Shown here one piece after another: positions 61,742-64,000 of a DNA stretch of 64,000 nt. Where the stretch lies: assembly GCA_964432205.1 (NCBI GenBank), contig CAYSMK010000006.1:114424-178423 (forward strand), read 5' to 3'. Position 1 is the stretch's first letter. Every line of letters starts with the position of its first letter. A model generated the notes under the pieces. That model was not told the DNA's origin and did not search any database. It worked only from the letters and a program-made list of their open reading frames with translations. The position numbers and the translations under genes are program-made. This DNA is from Geomobilibacter sp964432205 (lineage in GTDB: Bacteria > Desulfobacterota > Desulfuromonadia > Geobacterales > DSM-12255).

Positions 61742-62152
61742 ATGAAAGAGAAACGGTTCATGCTGGCTGCGGCCCTGTGTCTGTTCACAGGATGTGCCAC
61801 CGAGGGGTTTGTGCGGGAACAGACTGACCCGCTGGCCGACCGGCTGGGAAAACTGGAAAACCGGCTCACCGGTATTGAGTCCCGCCTGGGAGATCTTGAT
61901 AAACGGGGAGCCGCAACGGCCGCCGACATGGAGGCAGCCAGGAAGGAGGCGGCCGATACCAAGGCCCAGTTGCAGCAGGCCGTGACCGCGGCCAAAGGGT
62001 CTGCTGACACGGCCACGGCCGCCGCCGGCCGGAGCGAGGCTGCGGCGGCCAGGGCCGAAGCTGCGGCTGGCAAGGCGGAGGAAGCTGCCGCCAGGGCGGA
62101 GCAGGCGGCGAAGAAGGCAGCAAAGGCATTCGAGCTGGGACAGAAGAAATAA
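61742..62152 (+). CDS. Alanine-rich coiled-coil lipoprotein
   Basis: A 136-residue lipoprotein: signal MKEKRFMLAAALCLF with lipobox TGC (~18), a coiled coil (RLGKLENRLTGIESRLGDL), then an Ala/Lys/Glu heptad-like repeat (~65-130). It resembles Lpp/murein-lipoprotein-type spacer proteins; a C-terminal Lys (GQKK) could permit peptidoglycan linkage, as speculation. The L,D-transpeptidase gene lies next to it. AAAGGAG is 8 nt before the ATG at 61742. Confidence 0.8.
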   Translation: MKEKRFMLAAALCLFTGCATEGFVREQTDPLADRLGKLENRLTGIESRLGDLDKRGAATAADMEAARKEAADTKAQLQQAVTAAKGSADTATAAAGRSEAAAARAEAAAGKAEEAAARAEQAAKKAAKAFELGQKK

Positions 62153-62157
62153 ACCGG

Positions 62158-62211
62158 GTAGGGGCACCCCTTGCGGGTGCCCTGTCTGGACGGGCACAAG
62201 CCCGCCCCTAC
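62158..62211. repeat. 54-bp multi-hairpin intergenic repeat
   Basis: Terminal inverted repeats GTAGGGGC / GCCCCTAC bound two inner hairpins (GGCACCC/GGGTGCC and CGGGC/GCCCG). It has the look of a small REP/MITE unit. Its right end supplies the TAG stop of the L,D-transpeptidase gene. Confidence 0.7.
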
Positions 62212-63086
62212 TCGGTGATGTTCACCGGCACCCCCTGCTGCTCCCTGACCGCCCGCAGGAGCCGCTCCCGGCTCACCTTACCCAGGAGTCCCCGCTTACC
62301 CAGGAGCCGGACCGCCTCCTCAAGGCAATCGCGCCCGGCCAACGGATCAGGATGGACCTCCAGGTAGATCCAACCCCACCTGACCCCCACCTTTACCGGC
62401 TGACGGACTATCGTCACCCCTGTCCCGACCGGCACCCGTCTGTAGAGACGGGGAATATCCTCCGGGTAAAGCCTGATGCAGCCATGGCTGACCCGTCGCC
62501 CCACCCCCCAGGGCCGGTTGGTGCCGTGGATCAGGATATCTTCCCCGGAAAGGCGCAGGGCATGACTCCCCAGGGGATTGTCCGGCCCGGCCGGGACCAC
62601 GGCCGGCAGTTCGGGCCGCTCCCGCCTGATGGAGGCCGGAACGTGCCAGGGCGGATCTTCCTGCTTCGCCACCACGCGATAGTTCCCGAGTGGGGTGTCG
62701 CTCCCCTCGCTCCCGATACCCACCGGAAAGGTGGCAACCCGCGGTCCTCCCCGACCGCTGGTGAAATGGTAGAGGCGCATCTCGGAAAGGTTTACGACAA
62801 TCCCCTCCCCTGCCGGTCGCTCAGGAAGGACCCAGCCGGTGGGGATCAACAGTTCCGCCCCGACCGGCGGAACGAACGGATCGAGGCCCGGGTTGGCCGC
62901 CGCTATCTCGTTGAATCCCAGGTCGTACGCCCGGGCAATCTCCACCAAGGACTCTCCCGGTCTGACCGAACGGCTCCTGGTTCCCCCGATCAGATCGTCC
63001 GGGCAGGGATGGATTGCTCCCCGAGCCGCTGGGGGAAGCAGCAGGGCCAGCGTCAAAAACAGGCTCGTTAGTAGTCTGATGGTCAT
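62208..63086 (-). CDS. L,D-transpeptidase with LysM domain (YkuD)
   Basis: A 292-residue exported enzyme with a signal peptide (MTIRLLTSLFLTLALLLPPA), a LysM peptidoglycan-binding motif (~40-85, RPGESLVEIARAYDLGFNEI), and a YkuD catalytic domain (~95-225) with the active site ILIHGTNRP and SHGCIRLYPEDI (nucleophilic Cys). It forms 3-3 crosslinks or attaches lipoproteins to peptidoglycan; the coiled-coil lipoprotein next door is a conceivable substrate. The start at 63086 follows AGAGG. The stop lies within an intergenic repeat. Confidence 0.93.
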   Translation of the reverse strand: MTIRLLTSLFLTLALLLPPAARGAIHPCPDDLIGGTRSRSVRPGESLVEIARAYDLGFNEIAAANPGLDPFVPPVGAELLIPTGWVLPERPAGEGIVVNLSEMRLYHFTSGRGGPRVATFPVGIGSEGSDTPLGNYRVVAKQEDPPWHVPASIRRERPELPAVVPAGPDNPLGSHALRLSGEDILIHGTNRPWGVGRRVSHGCIRLYPEDIPRLYRRVPVGTGVTIVRQPVKVGVRWGWIYLEVHPDPLAGRDCLEEAVRLLGKRGLLGKVSRERLLRAVREQQGVPVNITE

Positions 63087-63335
63087 GATCTCAGCGCCTC
63101 TATCCTTGATCATAGCGCATCTGCGGCCAATGTCATGCCCACGGCAAAGAGATGGCTGGCAGTCCAGTCCGGACGATGCGGCAGGCACCCAGTTTGCATC
63201 GGTAACAACCAGACTGACTCACCGATCACGGGGAAAGACGGGCAGCGGGGCCGCCCGCCGGTCAAGTTTTATCCTGATTTTCTGCTGCTCCGTGGTATAT
63301 AAGATTCTATTGCGAAGGAAGGGAGGGAAGACGGG

Positions 63336-63887
63336 ATGCTACGCCTTTTCACACTGATAGTTGCGGGGTGCATGCTTTTAAGCGGCTGCGCCAGGGTCAT
63401 CAGCGACCAGTCGCGCGGCCTGGTCGATCCGACGATCCAGTTCACCAAGCTGCGGCAAACCCCGGACAGCTATATCGGCAAGATTGTCCTGTTGGGGGGA
63501 AGGATCGCCTCGGCGCGGAACACCAAGGAGGGTGGCGTGCTGGAGATTGTCCAGTTCGAACTGGACGGCGACGTACCCCGGGACAGCTTCATCTCCCACG
63601 GCCGTTTTCTGGCTACCAGCGTCGACTTTCTCGATTCGCTGATCTACAAGCCCGACCGGCTGGTGACCCTGGTGGGAGAGGTGAAGGGGAAAAAGACCCT
63701 TCCGCTGGACGAAGTGGAGTACAGTTACCCGGTGGTCGCCATCCGGGAGATCTATCTCTGGCAACCGTCGGAAGGCGAAAAGAACCTTCTCTATCCCCCC
63801 AGCCGCTACAACCCGTACTATTACGGCTACGGTTCCGAGCCGTACTGGGACCGGCCGAGCCTGCCGGCCATACAGAGGCTGTGGTAG
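63336..63887 (+). CDS. Slp family outer-membrane lipoprotein
   Basis: A 183-residue Slp lipoprotein: signal MLRLFTLIVAGCMLL with lipobox SGC (~18), Slp core GLVDPTIQFTKLRQTPDSYI and VEYSYPVVAIREIYLW, and a Tyr/Pro-rich tail (RYNPYYYGYGSEPYW). It is a paralogue of 58141-58695 with the same order of motifs. GAAGGAAGGGAGG lies upstream of the ATG. Confidence 0.92.
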   Translation: MLRLFTLIVAGCMLLSGCARVISDQSRGLVDPTIQFTKLRQTPDSYIGKIVLLGGRIASARNTKEGGVLEIVQFELDGDVPRDSFISHGRFLATSVDFLDSLIYKPDRLVTLVGEVKGKKTLPLDEVEYSYPVVAIREIYLWQPSEGEKNLLYPPSRYNPYYYGYGSEPYWDRPSLPAIQRLW

Positions 63888-63946
63888 AATTTCATAAAAA
63901 TCGCTCGGGGTTCGGGGCTGGGGGCTCGGAAAACCTTGTTCTACTG

Positions 63947-64000
63947 CCCTGAGCCCTGAGCCCTGAGCCCTGAGCCCTGAGCCCTGAGCCCTGAGCCCTG
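63947..64000. repeat. Tandem 7-bp repeat CCCTGAG
   Basis: At least seven and a half perfect CCCTGAG units run to the end of the window and may continue beyond it. They lie 60 nt after the Slp stop in non-coding DNA. Confidence 0.95.

Overview
The window looks like a chromosomal segment of a Geobacterales-type (Geobacter-like, Desulfuromonadota) bacterium. The grounds are gene content: AcnB aconitase, bacterioferritin, bacteriohemerythrin, an orphan CheD, HD-GYP and SpoIIE regulators, multi-PAS kinases, Slp and DUF5666 lipoproteins and a CZB chemoreceptor. Most genes are GC-rich with good ribosome binding sites. No tRNA, rRNA or CRISPR array was seen.

Layout. 0-8 kb: a DEAD-box helicase, orphan cheD, a three-gene operon (carbamate kinase, class III aminotransferase, cyclic-2,3-DPG-synthetase-like GTPase) and a PAS/SpoIIE phosphatase. 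8-12 kb: a probable copper-uptake operon made of a Cys-rich protein, a TonB-dependent receptor with the CxxxM and HxM residues of OprC, and a TonB. 12-26 kb: transport, chemotaxis, iron/oxygen proteins, several small proteins (one behind a sigma-54-like promoter), a divergent diadenylate cyclase-like protein flanked by palindromes, a PQQ-type dehydrogenase and an HD-GYP response regulator.

26.7-36.3 kb is the most unusual part: a six-gene, tightly overlapping, AT-richer minus-strand operon. It encodes a large protein with RpoA-CTD-like, sigma-region-4-like and HARE-HTH-like modules, a PLD-nuclease/SF2 helicase, a tiny protein, a DndD-like SMC ATPase, a small Dnd-associated-like protein and a radical SAM enzyme. 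It resembles a DNA modification/defence system, but I cannot match it to a named one. 36.3-41.4 kb is a mosaic scar zone with two HEPN/MNT toxin-antitoxin modules, a frameshifted DUF6429-like gene, an MFS transporter, a response regulator, and duplicated fragments and dispersed repeats.

41.4-64 kb returns to core-like DNA: a MASE3 multi-PAS kinase, CysM, a Tat-dependent DUF362 protein, a DUF5666-DUF6502-DUF5666 lipoprotein locus with twin operators and a candidate pseudoknot RNA, a PBP4-like carboxypeptidase, a second-type EF-G, an AI-2E transporter, a PAS/SpoIIE phosphatase, acnB with an operator over its -10 box, an L,D-transpeptidase and two Slp lipoproteins flanking acnB.

Three genes (copper receptor, DUF6429-like, first DUF5666) each look as if exactly one base is missing. 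They may be real lesions, phase-variable sites or sequence errors. All functional calls are by recognition of sequence motifs only; no database search was possible.
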